Origin: Muraenolepis orangiensis
Taxonomy: Eukaryota; Chordata; Actinopteri; Gadiformes; Muraenolepididae
DNA length: 64,000 nt
Direction of reading: 5' to 3'
Assembly: GCA_027704905.1 (NCBI GenBank)
Contig: CM051016.1
Coordinates: forward strand, 17,831,468-17,895,467
Notes under the pieces: generated by a model
What the model saw: the letters and a program-made list of their open reading frames with translations, nothing else
Told to the model about the DNA's origin: nothing
The model's database searches: none
Part shown: positions 31,548 through 43,560 of the stretch, in pieces
How positions within the stretch are numbered: position 1 is the stretch's first letter
Layout: each line of letters begins with the position of its first letter
Made by a program: the position numbers and the translations under genes

Positions 31548-32455
31548 AAGATTCAAGATTCAAGAAGACTTTATTTATCCCGAGGGAAATTAAGGTGCAA
31601 CAGTTGAGACGGGGAATAAATGCATATTATACTAATTATTATACTAATACCTAAAACTAAATAACAAACTAAACTAAACAAAACTAGCATAAACAAAATA
31701 TAACTAAATTAACTCTAAATGAAATCTAATGTATTGACAGATGAATTGCACAATTTACACTATTATTACAGTAATACGTAGGTATATACAATATACAACA
31801 ATACGTATAGTGCAAATTGGCAGTAATAAAATACTAATAAATAACTCAGATGAATACTGAAAAAGTGACATGTGAAAAGTGAAAAGTGGATTTGAATTGA
31901 ATTTACAGTGCAAAATGACAGTGAAAGGATTTACAGTGCGTTGACCAAAAAAGAATAACAGTGCATTGACCTCAGGTCACTGAGTCTCCACTGTCCCTCT
32001 CACGACCCGAGGTAGATGAATTATAGAGTCTGATGGGCCACAGGAAGAAAGGACTTCCTGTGGTGTTCTGTGGTACACCTGGGTGGAATGAGTCTGTTGC
32101 TGAAGGTGCTTCTGTATGAGGTCAGCACCTGATGGAGAGGGTGAGAGTTGTTGTCAAGGATACTACGCAGCTTGCGTAGCATCCTACTCTCAGACACCAC
32201 CAACAAGGAGTCCAGCTGGACCCCCAGGACAGCGCCAGCCTTCCTGACGATCCTGCTGATCTTGTTGGCGTCTGCTGACCTCAACCTGCTTCCCAAGCAC
32301 ACGACACCGGAGAAGATGGCACTGGCTACCACCGACTGGTAGAACATCTTCAGCATCGTGTTACAAACGTTGAAGGACCGGAGCCTCCGCAGGAAGTAGA
32401 GACGGCTCTAGCCCTTCTTGTACTCTTGTAGTTCTTGGCCCATGTTTAGGCCTTC
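31548..32455 (-). mobile_element. Rex1/Babar-like LINE, 3' part
   Basis: The minus-strand frame at 32021-32356 encodes FYQSVVASAIFSGVVCLGSR and RLIPPRCTTEHHRKSFLPVA, the RT C-terminus, near-identical to 34090-34410. The 3'-UTR ends in (GAATCTT)n at 31548-31563. It interrupts a sequence that is continuous at 55775 in unit 2, so it inserted after the duplication or was lost there. Confidence 0.85.
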
Positions 32456-32633
32456 TCTGCTGGCCTAAACATCATCAGAATATGCTACTGGACAGACTCG
32501 GCTTTCAGCATTAGCCTCCATGTCTATAGAAAAGGACTTATTGGTGGAACTGAAACGCACAGATAAACTGTACAACAGAGTCATTGAAGTCTTCTTGAGG
32601 AAAGAAAGGAGGATGGATTTTGTGGTCAAATAA
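32456..32633 (+). pseudogene. hAT transposase C-terminal remnant
   Basis: Aligns with 55779-55966, where the frame reads RLSALASMSIEKDLLVELKR and ends RRMDFVFK. Here the 5' part is altered and one residue differs at the end (VVK). Confidence 0.7.
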
Positions 32634-33429
32634 TCAGTTGTTTTGGTGAGTACAAAGCATTTTATTTTTTATTTTATTTTTATATATTTTTGTCATTTTA
32701 TTTAGTTAATATTAAATCAATATTAACGAATTATTATATATGTAATTAAAATGACAAATATATAAAAAATTAATTTTTGATGCTTCTGCAAGAGATGTAG
32801 AGATATGTGGCGCACTGGCTCAGCTGTGCAGTAAAAGTACTCAAGGAGACTTGTTGAATTGTTTTGGTTTAACCTTTATCAAAGTGGACATTCAAGGCTA
32901 GGAATACACTTTCACCACTGTCACAAATATATCCTCATGAACAAATGCTAATTATTAGTTTGTTTTCTTTTATTTTCAGTGAATATTCAGTGTCTTTATC
33001 GTCACGTTTCTTAATTGAAACTGCTTTGGGTGCGACAATGCGCTGTTTAGTGAACAAACTTGTTAAAGCTCACATACTTTTGGTGGACTTAATAAAACTT
33101 TGTAGACTAATCCCTTAAAAGCACCTTTTAATTTTAAGTCTTGACAGTATCCAAGCTATCTTAAAGCTGGTAGTTTAACACTCTTAATTGTAATTGTGGA
33201 TTTATTGATTGATTATACATGCTTCGGAAATATTAATATAACTCTGTTGTACTTGACTATGTTAAGGTGATGCAACGCCCGGTTATACTGCGTTTCTGTC
33301 TAAATGTATAGTTTATAGAGCCATGGCGTCATAATGATGGTAAGAGGTGGAATAATTCAGGTAGGACTGTGTAGGACATCACTGAGTGTGCTATTGTATA
33401 GTATAGTATACTATAGGTTCGTATGCCCA
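32634..33429. other. Duplicated flank, A/T-rich, no gene
   Basis: Parts align with 55967-56105. No coding signal. Confidence 0.5.
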
Positions 33430-34905
33430 CGTGCCTACGCCCACTTGGACAGACCCGGGAGCACTGTGAGAATCATGTTTTTCGACTTCTCCAGTGCGTT
33501 CAACACCATCCGGCCTGCCCTGCTGGGAAGTAAGCTGACGGCGATGAAGGTGGACTCTTCCCTGGTTTCCTGGATTATAGACTATTTGACGGGTCGTCCA
33601 CAGTTTGTCAGACTGCAGGACTGTGTGTCTGACACTGTGGTCAGCAGCACTGGTGCTCCACAGGGAACTGTTCTTTCCCCATTCCTGTTCACCCTGTACA
33701 CCTCAGACTTCCAGTACAACTCTGTGTCCTGCCATCTGCAGAAGTTCTCGGACGACTCTGCAGTTGTTGGTTGTGTCAGCGAGGGAAACGATGAGGAGTA
33801 CAGGGGCGTCGTGGACTCCTTCGTTGAGTGGTGTGAGCTGAACCACATGCAGCTCAACACTGACAAGACGAAGGAGATGGTGGTGGACTTCCGCAGGAGG
33901 AAATCCACACCCACACCCATTTCCATCAAGGGTGTGTCCGCTGAAGCTGTCCAGGAATATAAATACCTGGGAGTTCATCTGGACAACAAACTGGTCTGGG
34001 CCAAGAACTCGGAGGCTGTTTACAAGAAGGGCCAGAGCCGTCTTTACTTCCTGCGGAGGCTCCGGTCCTTCAACGTTTGCAACAAGATGCTGAATGTGTT
34101 CTACCAGTCGGTGGTAGCCAGTGCCATCTTCTCCGGAGTCGTGTGCTGGGGAAGCAGGTTGAGATCAGCAGACGCCAACAAGATCAGCAGGATTGTCAGG
34201 AAGGCTGGCGCTGTCCTGGGGGTCCAGCTGGACTCCTTGTTGGTGGTGTCTGAGAGAAGGATGCTGCGCAAGCTGCGTAGTATCCTTGACAACAACTCTC
34301 ACCCTCTCCATCAGGTGCTGACCTCATATAGAAGCACCTTTAGCAACAGACTCATTCCACCCAGGTGCACCACAGAACGCCATAGGAAGTCCTTTCTTCC
34401 TGTGGCCATTAGACTCTTCAATTCCTCTACCTCGGGTCGTGAGAGGGACAGTGGAGATTCAGTGACCTGAGGCCAACGTACTTATTTTAATTTTATTTTT
34501 GGTCAACGCACTGCAATCATCTCATTGTACTTTGCACTGTAAATTCTATTTCAAATCCGAATTCACTTTTCACTTTTTCACTTTTCACATGTCACTTTTC
34601 AGTTGTTATTTATTAATATATTCACTGCAAATTTGCACTGTACGTATTGTTGTGTATTATATATACCTACGTATTACTGTAAAATACTGTAAATTTATCT
34701 TCATTATCAATACATTTAGACTTCATTTAGAATTATTATAACTATTTTGTTTATAATAGGTTTATTTAGTTAGTTGTTGTTTTGTTTTTTTAGCTTAGGT
34801 ATTAGTATTTTTGTGTGTGCATTTATTCCCCCTGTGTCAACTGTTGCACCTTAATTTCCCTCGGGATTAATAAAGTTTTCTGAATCTGAATCTGAATCTG
34901 AATAT
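33430..34905 (+). mobile_element. Rex1/Babar-like LINE, 5'-truncated
   Basis: Contains RT from motif A to the C-terminus, a 3'-UTR and a (GAATCT)n tail at 34880-34903. It occupies a position where unit 2 is continuous (about 56105). Confidence 0.85.
33475..34470 (+). CDS. Rex1/Babar-like reverse transcriptase, C-terminal two-thirds
   Basis: An open frame of about 330 codons from MFFDFSSAFNTIRPAL (motif A) through STGAPQGTVLSPFLFTLYTS, the catalytic FSDDSAV, NTDKTKEMVVDFRRRKS, YKYLGVHLDNKLVW and a C-terminal RLIPPRCTTERHRKSFLPVA. The catalytic motif has S instead of the more common A in FADD. Endonuclease and RT fingers are missing (5' truncation), so it is not active. In-frame ATGs before 33475 belong to flanking DNA. 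The same family supplies 31548-32455 and several tails here. Confidence 0.85.
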   Translation: MFFDFSSAFNTIRPALLGSKLTAMKVDSSLVSWIIDYLTGRPQFVRLQDCVSDTVVSSTGAPQGTVLSPFLFTLYTSDFQYNSVSCHLQKFSDDSAVVGCVSEGNDEEYRGVVDSFVEWCELNHMQLNTDKTKEMVVDFRRRKSTPTPISIKGVSAEAVQEYKYLGVHLDNKLVWAKNSEAVYKKGQSRLYFLRRLRSFNVCNKMLNVFYQSVVASAIFSGVVCWGSRLRSADANKISRIVRKAGAVLGVQLDSLLVVSERRMLRKLRSILDNNSHPLHQVLTSYRSTFSNRLIPPRCTTERHRKSFLPVAIRLFNSSTSGRERDSGDSVT

Positions 34906-34930
34906 AGGTTAATATAGCATAGTATAGTAT

Positions 34931-35013
34931 TGTTGTTGAAATTCAGTATGGGGAGTAAGCATTCCATTGTACTTGTTGCACATGGCAAATAAAAACCTCT
35001 TGAATCTTGAATC
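34931..35013 (+). repeat. SINE/LINE tail ending in (CTTGAAT)n
   Basis: GTTGCACATGGCAAATAAAA followed by CTCTTGAATCTTGAATC. The inverted relative is at 25447. Confidence 0.55.
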
Positions 35014-35334
35014 TCTCTAACAGTACACAGTTCAGTGTTGTCTCCCCCGGTGGGGACAACACAGTCAAACACACTTGATCAGAGTGGTACATCAAGGAGG
35101 AATCATTTCGCTGAGTCTGAATCAAAGTCATTGTTTCATATTGCAAATACTGTGTTTAAATAACACATTTTTTATCTTAATTCTCATATTCGCTTAACAA
35201 ATATCTCGTTTCAACTTGCTTTTGAAATTGGTCTTTGGATACATTTTCTATATATATATGCATCTTCTAAGTATAAGTATGTGGACGGTGCAAAGGGATA
35301 TATAAAGTTCAAGAGATATAACTGTCAATCTATC
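35014..35334. other. Duplicated flank of the B2 unit, no gene
   Basis: Aligns with 56105-56334. A/T-rich. Confidence 0.55.
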
Positions 35335-38208
35335 ACGATGAACAACAACAATTCAATAGCCCCGAGTGTGGGTTACCTTGTGGGGTCGAGGTGGACCATG
35401 GTCGTCAGCGGGGTTAGATCCAGCGGTGTGTTTCTATTTGTACGGCACTTGATACTGCGGTATCGCCTGCCTGACAGTAAAAGTGAGTACAGTTCGTTGT
35501 TGGGGTGGGCAATGTCTTTTATGATGCGTTTGGCCTTGGCCACGCACCACTGGTTGTATATATCCAGGAGGGAGGGGAGCTCACCTCCAACGATATACTG
35601 GGCCGTCCGCACCACCCTTTGATGCGCTCTGCGCTCGAGTAAGGGGGGCCCATGCTGAATTTCTTCAGATGCCTGAGGAAATACAGGCGTTGTTGGGCCC
35701 TTTTCACCACGTGTGTGGTGTGCGTGGACCATGTGAGGTCCTCAGAGATGTGCACGCCGAGGAACTTGAAGCTGCTGACCCTCTCTACTGCAACACCGTC
35801 GATGGAGATAGGGCTATGCTCTCCCCTCTGCTTCCTGAAATCCACGATCAGCTCCTTGGTCTTCTTGACGTTGAGGGCGAGGCTGTTCTCCTGGCACCAC
35901 TGCTCCAGCGATCCGACCTCCTCCCTGTAGGCTGTCTCGTCGTCGCCGGCGATCAGGCCCATCACTGTCGTGTCATCAGCAAACTTGATGATGACGTTGG
36001 AGCTGTGCATAGCCATGCAGTTGTGGGTGTAGAGGGAGTAGAGGAGAGGGCTCAGCACGCATCCCTGGGGGGCTCCCGTGTTGAGGGTCAGTGGCTCTGA
36101 GGTGGTGCTGCCCATCCTCACCACCTGAGGGCGGTCCGACAGGAGGTCCAGTATCCAGCTGCACGTGGATGGGGGCACGCCTAGACCTCTAAGCTTGGTG
36201 TCGAGCTTGGCAGCAACTATCGTGTTGAACGCTGGACTGTAATCCACAAACAGCATTCACACATAACAGTTCTTTCCCTCCAGGTGGGAAAGGGCAGTGT
36301 GGAGGGCAATGGCAATTGCGTCGTCCGTGGATCTGTTTTGACGAGCAAATAAAGTCCTTGACCAACCTCTCGAAGTATTTGCTGACAATCGAGGTGAGGG
36401 CTACAGGTCTATAGTCATTCAGGCATGTTACCTTGGGTTGTTTAGGGACAGGCACGATGGTGGACATCTTGAAGACCGTTGGAACAACAGCCTGGGACAG
36501 GGAGAGGTTGAAAATGTCTGCAAAGACTCCTGCCAACTGGTCTGCGCATGCTCTGAGGACGCGGCCCGGGATGTCGTCGGGGCCTGCCGCCTTACGGATG
36601 TTCAGCCGCTTGAAGGTGCGGTGCATATCCGCCTCCGAGATGCTCAGCAGGCTGGTCTCTTCAGACAGCGCTGGCTTCGGCGGGCTGCCGTTCACGTCGA
36701 ACCAAGCAAAAAAACGATTTAGCTCTCCTGGGAGGGAGGTAGAGGAGTTCTCTACACAACTGGTTCTCCCTCTGAAGTTCGTTATCATCTGCAGCCCCTG
36801 CCACATACCCCTTACGTCGTGGTTCTTGAATTTCTCTTCCACTCTGTCCTTATACTCCCGCTTGGCAGTGACGATTGTCTTGCGGAGGTCGTATCGGGCT
36901 CTCGTATATTCCTCCATATTCCCGGAGCCAAAAGCGGCGTTACGCGTGTGTAGGGCAGTGCAAACATCGCCGTTAATCCACAGTTTCTGGTTGGGATATA
37001 TCCGAACCGACTTGGTCGGAACAACATCATCTATGCACTTCTTGATGAACCCGGTGACCGACGACGCGTACTCTTTGATGTTATTGTCCGAGGCAACGCG
37101 GAACATGTGCCAGTCAGCGCGATCAAAACAATCCTGCAGCATAGAATCCGATTGGTCCGACCAGCATTGGACCTCCCTCACAGCGATCAGTTGCTGCTTC
37201 AGTCTCTGCCTATAGGCGGGGAGCAGCTGGATAGAGCGGTGGTCTGATTTGCCGAACGGTGGGCGGAGGAGGGCCTTGTAGCCATCACGGAAGGGGGTGT
37301 AGCAGTGGTCGAGGATCCGCTCGCCCCGTGTGTTGCTCGTTATGTGTTGGTAGAACTTCGGGAGAACCTTCTTCAGGTTCGCCTTGTTGAAGTCCCCCGC
37401 CACGATGAGAGCAGCCTCGGGGTGTGCCGACTCCTGTTCGCTGATAGCCCCGTACAGTTCCTTCGGCGCTGTGTCCGTGTTGGCTTGTGGGGGAATGTAA
37501 ACAGCGGTCACGGTTACCGCTGTAAACTCCCGAGGTAGCCAGTATGGACGGCACATAAGCATCAGGTACTCCAGGTCCAGGGAACAGAAAGACTTGAGGG
37601 GATGTACATGACTTTGGTTGCACCAAGATCTATTTATCATGAGACATACCCCCCCTCCGCGATCTTTACCGGAGAGAGCCTTTGTTCTGTCCGCCCGGTG
37701 GACGGAAAATCCCGTCGGCTCGATAGCTGCGTCGGTAACCCCCTCCGACATCATTGTCTCCGTAAGGCAGATGATACAGTTGTCCTTAGTTTCCCGGTGG
37801 AATTGAATACGAGCCTGTAGCTCGCTTAACTTATTGTCCAGAGACTGTACATTAGCCAGTAGAATGGTGGGTAGTGGGGGGCTATCGGATCGACATCTCA
37901 GCCTGACTAGCACGCCGGCTCGCTTCCCTCGCTTCTTCCTGCGATGCTTGCGTGTAATCGTGCCCAAGATGGTCGGAGATAATCCAGCTGTGACTTCGGG
38001 CGGGACGTCCGAGTTGAAAGAATGAAAAAACTCCGGTAGGCGGCTTGCGACTGTCGATCTGATCTCCAGTAGTGTGCAAAAGTTATAAATGAACGTGCTG
38101 CTAACTTCCTGAACAAAGATAGTTGCGATAAAAAGAATAAATAACAAAAAACTGCGTTGTCGTGTGGGAGCTCGCGACACGGCAGCCATCTCGTACTGCG
38201 TCATACTC
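35335..38208 (-). mobile_element. Near-full-length jockey/Rex-type LINE, broken
   Basis: On the minus strand it begins near 38208, where the block shared with 57078 is interrupted, and ends near 35335. Unit 2 keeps only its last ~80 bp (56335-56415), so the insertion predates the duplication and was mostly deleted there. Confidence 0.85.
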
Positions 38209-38228
38209 CAAGAAAATAATGTGCACAA
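35373..38228 (-). pseudogene. LINE ORF2 (APE endonuclease plus reverse transcriptase) with frameshifts
   Basis: From 38228 the frame passes a basic stretch RKHRRKKRGKR, then the endonuclease: LANVQSLDNKLSELQARI, CLTETMMSEGV, VAGDFNKANLKK and the catalytic SDHRSI. It then enters RT with RKAAGPDDIPGRVLRACADQ and LNDYRPVALTSIVSKYFERL. Near 36340 the frame shifts, and a TGA sits at 36257-36259. RT resumes with MLFVDYSPAFNTIVAAKLDT, TGAPQGCVLSPLLYSLYTH and FADDTTV. A further shift near 35650 moves the C-terminus (ELYSLLLSGRRYRSIKCRT) to another frame. At least three lesions make it inactive, though all domains are present. Confidence 0.9.
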
Positions 38229-38836
38229 TTTGCTGTAATGCTGATTTGGCCAAATTCACCAATAATGGGTGTTTTTTTTCTGTCAATGCTAATTGGAACT
38301 CACTAACAATTTCCAGTTGATTATATCCACAGCTAATACACCTAATCAATCCTTGAGGAAACAATATTGTAATTCTTACATCTTTGTTGTGATGTCATTT
38401 TGTACATAACACACTGTACACACCTTTTGTTGAGTTATCACACACACCTCACACATCAATTCCAACAAGGTGTGGCTTAGGGGAGCAAAACAAGCAAGCA
38501 CCGCTTGGGCCGCTGCCCTGTTATCATATCATTGATTAGAATCACAACGTGGTTAGCCCAAATGGCTAGTGGAAGACCATATCTTAATATGCCCCATTGG
38601 AATGAGGGGTGTGCATGTTTGACCATCAAGAGATAATTGGCCATTATGTTCACCTATAAAAAAAAGATGTAAATATTGTCAAACATTCAAGTTCAATTCA
38701 ATTTGGCATTTGACTTTAGTGTGTGTGTGTGCGTGCGTGCTTGCGTGTGCGCTTGCGTGTGTGTGCGTGTGCGTGTGTGTGTACAGTATATGTGTTTGTT
38801 GTTGGTTTCATCACCTAGCTGATGACAGGTGTGTAA
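38209..38836. repeat. Duplicated block with GT/GC-rich tract, no gene
   Basis: Aligns with 57078-57240, 57390-57500 and 58055-58485. Contains (GT)n-like DNA at 38720-38790. Confidence 0.7.
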
Positions 38837-39052
38837 AGGCCCCGTCACACCATAACGTTCTAATCGTTCAATTTTCGAGCGTTCTAGGTGAGGTGGACAC
38901 ATCTGGCGTGTGACTGACGTGTGACTAACGCATGAGGAGCGTGTACCAGCGACCAAGTAAGACACCCCTGAAAACTATGAGCGTGTGCTGACGTGTCACT
39001 GTGTTCAAACGGGTATAAAACGCGGGGAAATCACAGTGGATTCAGTTGTTCT

Positions 39053-39490
39053 TGTCACGAGTGGATTGTTCGGTGGGACCCAGAACGCAGACCAAGACCC
39101 AGTGGAGCTATAACATAGCTTTATTTCAAGCAAACAACACAAGAGAGTGATCAGGGACAGGCCAGGAGTCTGGGTACCGGGAGGTCGAGTAGCGACAGGT
39201 ACCAGACAGGTAATTATAATGACCGGAGAGCTCGTATAGAGAGTAACGCGAGACAGGCGGGTGACGCGGGATAGGTAAAGGATCTGGATTTCCGGGACAT
39301 CAGCGTGGCGATTCCGTCCAGAATGTCCGACGTAACATGAACAAACGGGGTAACGGGAAGCCAGGGTCTATATACCCCAGGTGAGGGGATTAGCAATCAG
39401 CCACGGCAATTGTTGACAGGTGTGTGTGTGTGTGCGCCGCCAGCGCACGGGGCTTGGCCACGCCCCCTGACAACCACCGTAACCGTGACA
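39053..39490 (-). repeat. Solo LTR nested in the MITE
   Basis: 438 bp from TGTCACGAG to CCGTGACA with duplication GTTCT (39048-39052 and 39491-39495). Same family as 6156-6570. Solo LTRs arise by recombination between the two LTRs of a full element. Confidence 0.93.
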
Positions 39491-39757
39491 GTTCTTCTGG
39501 ATATTGAACAGTGCACATTATGCCGCCAAGAGGAAAAAAGCGTGTGAGGGGGACTACTGCATCTCCATGTCGTCTGTACTCTATCTCCAATCCGAAAATA
39601 GGCACACAATGTCGGATGAGTATCAGTGAGTCGTTCACTTTAAAGCAAAGATTGTGAACGATTAATAACAACCAAGTAACGCTAGGGTAACGACTGACTA
39701 ACAATAGCCGAACGCGTGCAACGTTCCGCGAACGTTTGTACAACTTCCACGAACGTT

Positions 39758-39845
39758 CTCCAGCGTTCTCCAGCGTTTAACGTTAAACGCTGGAGAACGC
39801 TGGTCTCCAGCGTTTAACGTTAAACGCTGGAGAACGCTGGTCTCC
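39758..39845. repeat. Tandem perfect palindromes inside the MITE
   Basis: A 24-bp perfect palindrome centred on GTTTAACGTTAAAC occurs twice, embedded in CTCCAGCG / CGCTGGAG units, followed by direct repeats such as CCGCCGATCA and CCGACGATTA to about 39910. Confidence 0.9.
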
Positions 39846-40023
39846 ATGAGAACTTTTGTGCATGTTCTCCGCCGATCACCGCCGATCACCGACGATTACC
39901 GACGATTACCAGTGTTCACCAGCGTTCACACAACGCTCTTCTGGCGCTATGCCAGCGACCACGGACGATTACCAACGTTTCCTCAAACGCTGACCAGAAC
40001 GTTATGGTGTGACGGGGCCTTAA

Positions 40024-41450
40024 GAGACGCTTGACGCAATGCATCAAGCAGACACGACAGCCGCAAGGACGGTGTGGCTTCTCGTGAGCGATTGTGCACA
40101 AGTGGCCATTATACTGTATATACCTCCAACAGGATGACCCTCTGCCCACCAGGAGGAATACAGTTCACAGGAGAGAATGTTCTCTCCATTCCACTTTATT
40201 CGGATTTTCCGGCAGCGTCTTCCGTCTCCCATTGTGTGTGTCCTGTGATGTGACAGGTCATTGACGGGCCGCTCGGCACAGACGAATGTCGGCCCGTCAA
40301 TCTCATGAACAGCAATGCTCACGGTTTTTCCTTGACTTTCTCCCTCCACCCCACACAGTTTATTCTCGCGTAAATAAAACATTTATCATGGAAGTAAAAA
40401 CAAATAATGGTGAACATAGGATTGAAATATGAATGAAAATGCATGGTTAAATGGACCGCTCCTAATCAGGAGAAGTTAGGGTTAAGCCGGGGTGGGAACC
40501 GAACCAGCAACCTTCCAGTTGCCAGACAACCTTACATGCGAACCATCGCACGATGCAGCTGCTTTCCAAACTCCTTGGTCTGTTGTGTTTTTTTATCAGA
40601 TTTATATTTTTGGTTTACAGGCAAAACAACAACGTAGTATGGTTGAATTAGAGGAACAATTATTCAACAACCGGTGACGACTGCGGTTTTCAAAGTGTTC
40701 CGGTGCGAAATTGGGCTTTTATTAAAGTGCTTATGCGGCGAGGACAGTAGGGTGTGGTGGTTGTGGGCACTTTTTTATGTCTCTCGAATGTTTTCTGTAT
40801 TAAATCTTTATTTTACTGTCTTCCTTTTTTTTGGTCTTGAGCGAAGCGTGCCTTCCCTTCCCTTCCCAATCCCTTATAGGCTCATAGTGTCACTTCTAAT
40901 GTAGTACAGATGTAGTACAGATGTGACACAGTTGTTATTTCGTGGGAGGCGATGCTCACACACACACACACACACACTGTAGGCCTTGTGTATGGCAGTG
41001 TTTTATCATTTAGCCAATGATGTTATCGAACGTGACAGTGATTGGGTCGAACGGGGTTTGACTGCTTCCCGTAACTTACAACCAAACCTCTGGTGTCTGA
41101 CACAGGGCTTGGATCAGAGCCCCCCCCCCCCTGTCACCGCAAACCGGGGGGGGGGGGGCAATGGAAGTCTGTAGGGTTTTTTTGAGGGGAAAAACAACAA
41201 CAACACTGCACTCTGCACTCCCACTGGATCACATGGGCACACTGGAAAGTGTGCTCCCCTTGGCTTGTTGTGTCAGGGAGAGGCGAACGTCTCTCTTGGC
41301 TAGACCGCACAATATTCTACTGAAATAAGAGTCTCTGCACAATAACACTCCAATAGGGAGAGGCAGACGGTCGATTGAACCACCGCATATTATATTATAT
41401 TATATATTACACGACATACTAGTGCACATAGGCACAGCTGCTTAGTTGTT
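40024..41450. repeat. Block delta, full copy (no gene)
   Basis: 40240-41040 repeats at 63137-64000 and 41053-41450 repeats inverted at 16925-17383. It contains a tRNA-like stretch (GGGTGGGAACCGAACCAGCA, about 40487-40540), (CA)n at 40955-40978, and opposed poly-C/poly-G runs near 41120-41158. The short frames have no motif. Confidence 0.8.
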
Positions 41451-42300
41451 GGTGTTTTTTTCATCATTTTAAACAAAAAAAAAAAATATTTATCCACGTG
41501 TGTGGGAGGTGGTAGATTGAGACTTTTTTTTCTTCTTCTGTGTACTCAATTTTGGACCCCAAAACCCACATGGCAGCTTGTGGCTGCAGGGCCCGCGTAT
41601 TGAGTGTTTACGAAAGCACTTCGAGTCGAGTGAGAGCCAAACACAGAAGGCCCACAGGCGGAACAAGTCGCTGACTGTATGTATACCGCTATCTCCTGCT
41701 CTGTAAATGGAGCGTTAAGTGCGTCACTGCTCAGTGGGAGAAACAAAAAATTGGGCCAGGTTCGCAGCACTTCTTTTATCCACTTTAGACAGTTTAGCGC
41801 CTAATCTATCATTTTTATCCCCCCCCTCTCTCACTGAGGGATGAACCTGATTTATCAAGTATCAAACAACGGCGAAAATAAGCTGTGTTATTATGAAGTG
41901 TGTTGTAATGTAATAACAAATAAGCTATAAAACTCTCCTATTTATTAAATAAATGAACACAGACCTTTTGTTTACTTTAATAACTAATAAAACGTGCCAT
42001 AATGACTATCATAGGCAACTATTCAGCTACTTCATTTGGTTAAGACAGATGTAGTTCTTTATATTCTGCTTGTTTTATCGTACTTATTATGATAGAACGC
42101 ACATTTATTTTTCAATCTCTATCTGAACATTAATATTAGCGCCCTCTGCTGGACGAATAGAGTACTATACACTACTACACGTATAGCGTCATAACTCAAG
42201 AGAAGTATACAGCCTTGGTTCTCGGTGATACGTTTTAAGAAAACTTACAGCGTGACATTAATGAGGTAACACTTCAAAGAGGGACATGACGTGGCATGTC
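41451..42300. other. No gene seen
   Basis: A/T-rich sequence without a persuasive frame, splice pair or repeat. Confidence 0.4.
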
Positions 42301-42643
42301 ACATGAATGGAACACACACACACACACTTTCGGGGGCAGGAGCTCAAGTGAGAAAAGGGCACTTCCCATAATCATTAAAATTATGAAGTTACTATTTAAG
42401 GCAGGACATTACAAGCAAAAAGATCTGGTCTAATTTGCTTCCATGTTTTCTTTCACTCTAATGGAAAGAAAACTTCATACGAATCTGCATATTTAAACAC
42501 ATTTCAATATTTTTGTACGTATTGTTTTGCCTTGTATTGTTTTTGTCTTGTTCTGTTTTTGTCTCGACCCCTCTGACCCAGGCCAGTCTCTCTGCACCTC
42601 TCCCCTCGACCCCCCCCACTGGACCCAGCCCTCCTACACCCAC
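42301..42643. repeat. Third, partial copy of block alpha plus low-complexity DNA
   Basis: TTTCGGGGGCAGGAGCTCAA and ATTATGAAGTTACTATTTAA match 7155-7515 and 47200-47545 with internal deletions. The 3' side (TTGTACGTATTGTTTTGCCT) resembles the LINE 3'-UTR at 43385. Confidence 0.6.
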
Positions 42644-43300
42644 TGTTACAGCCCCAGATGTCCAAGCGTGTGTGCCCTTCGGGTAAAGGGGGATCCCGTG
42701 TGCGCCGGAGCAAGAACGGAGTCAACACAGGGGTCAAAGTGCAAAAAGTGTATTGGTGATAACAACAAAGGACACAGACACAGGATACACTCAAATAACA
42801 AATACTCAGGAACCAGGCCTAGGGACCTGGTGGAAGTATGCCAAATCAAAAAGAACTTCACAAAGCTAGGGGAAAAAGGAAAACTCAGTTCCCTCTCCCA
42901 AATTCCATATAGCATACAGCGGTGGCAACAAGCGGTTGACCAAACACTACTCTATCAAACGTACGGGTGGCATACCCCCTCTAGGGTATTTAACAATGAG
43001 TTATCTACGTGGTGAAAATGTAAAGAGGCCTCTGTCTAACCTGTCCCGAAGACCTGGACCTTACCTATCCCAACCACCGTAGAGACGTGCATGCCGTGAC
43101 GGTGTCAAGCAAAAGAGGGTGAGCTGCATAAAAAAACAGGGAGCCTTTATACACCACAAAAACAGCAGGTGTCGGTGATTGGTGATTAGTGATTGGTGAT
43201 TGGTGGAGTCCGGATCCTGGTGCTGGATCAGGGCGGGGCTCTGACCTGAAACAGGGAACAAGGCCCACATTGCCACCCGAAGGCACCATATGCCGTAACA
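42644..43300. repeat. Solo LTR, 657 bp, different family
   Basis: TGTTACAGCC...GCCGTAACA with 5-bp duplication CCCAC (42639-42643 and 43301-43305). The orientation is not settled. It has no internal coding frame. Confidence 0.85.
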
Positions 43301-43305
43301 CCCAC

Positions 43306-43560
43306 TCATACAGACTAATATTTATATTTATATTTATCCTTATATTTATATTTATATTTCAAAATGCTAAATTTGCACTGGACTTATTGTTTTGTATTGT
43401 TTTGCCTTGTCTGTACTGTTTTGTTTTGTAATGGATTTACGGTCCACAGTACGTACTTTGTTGTGACCCGTGTCAAATTCCAATGCGTGTTTTTACAACG
43501 GTATATGGCAATAAACCACTTTCTGATTCTGATTCTAATTCTGAAACTGAGCTCTGTGCC
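43306..43560 (+). mobile_element. LINE 3' tail ending in (GATTCT)n
   Basis: A (TTTATA)n stretch, TATATGGCAATAAACCACTT and TCTGATTCTGATTCTAATTC look like a LINE 3'-UTR and tail. Confidence 0.5.

Larger units (their letters stand above)
38837..40020. mobile_element. Harbinger-like MITE carrying a solo LTR
   Basis: Perfect ~25-bp terminal inverted repeats beginning AGGCCCCGTCACACC and the 3-bp duplication TAA (38834-38836 and 40021-40023). Unit 2 at about 58475 shows the empty site. TAA duplications point to PIF/Harbinger. Without the nested LTR it is about 740 bp and has no transposase. Confidence 0.85.
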
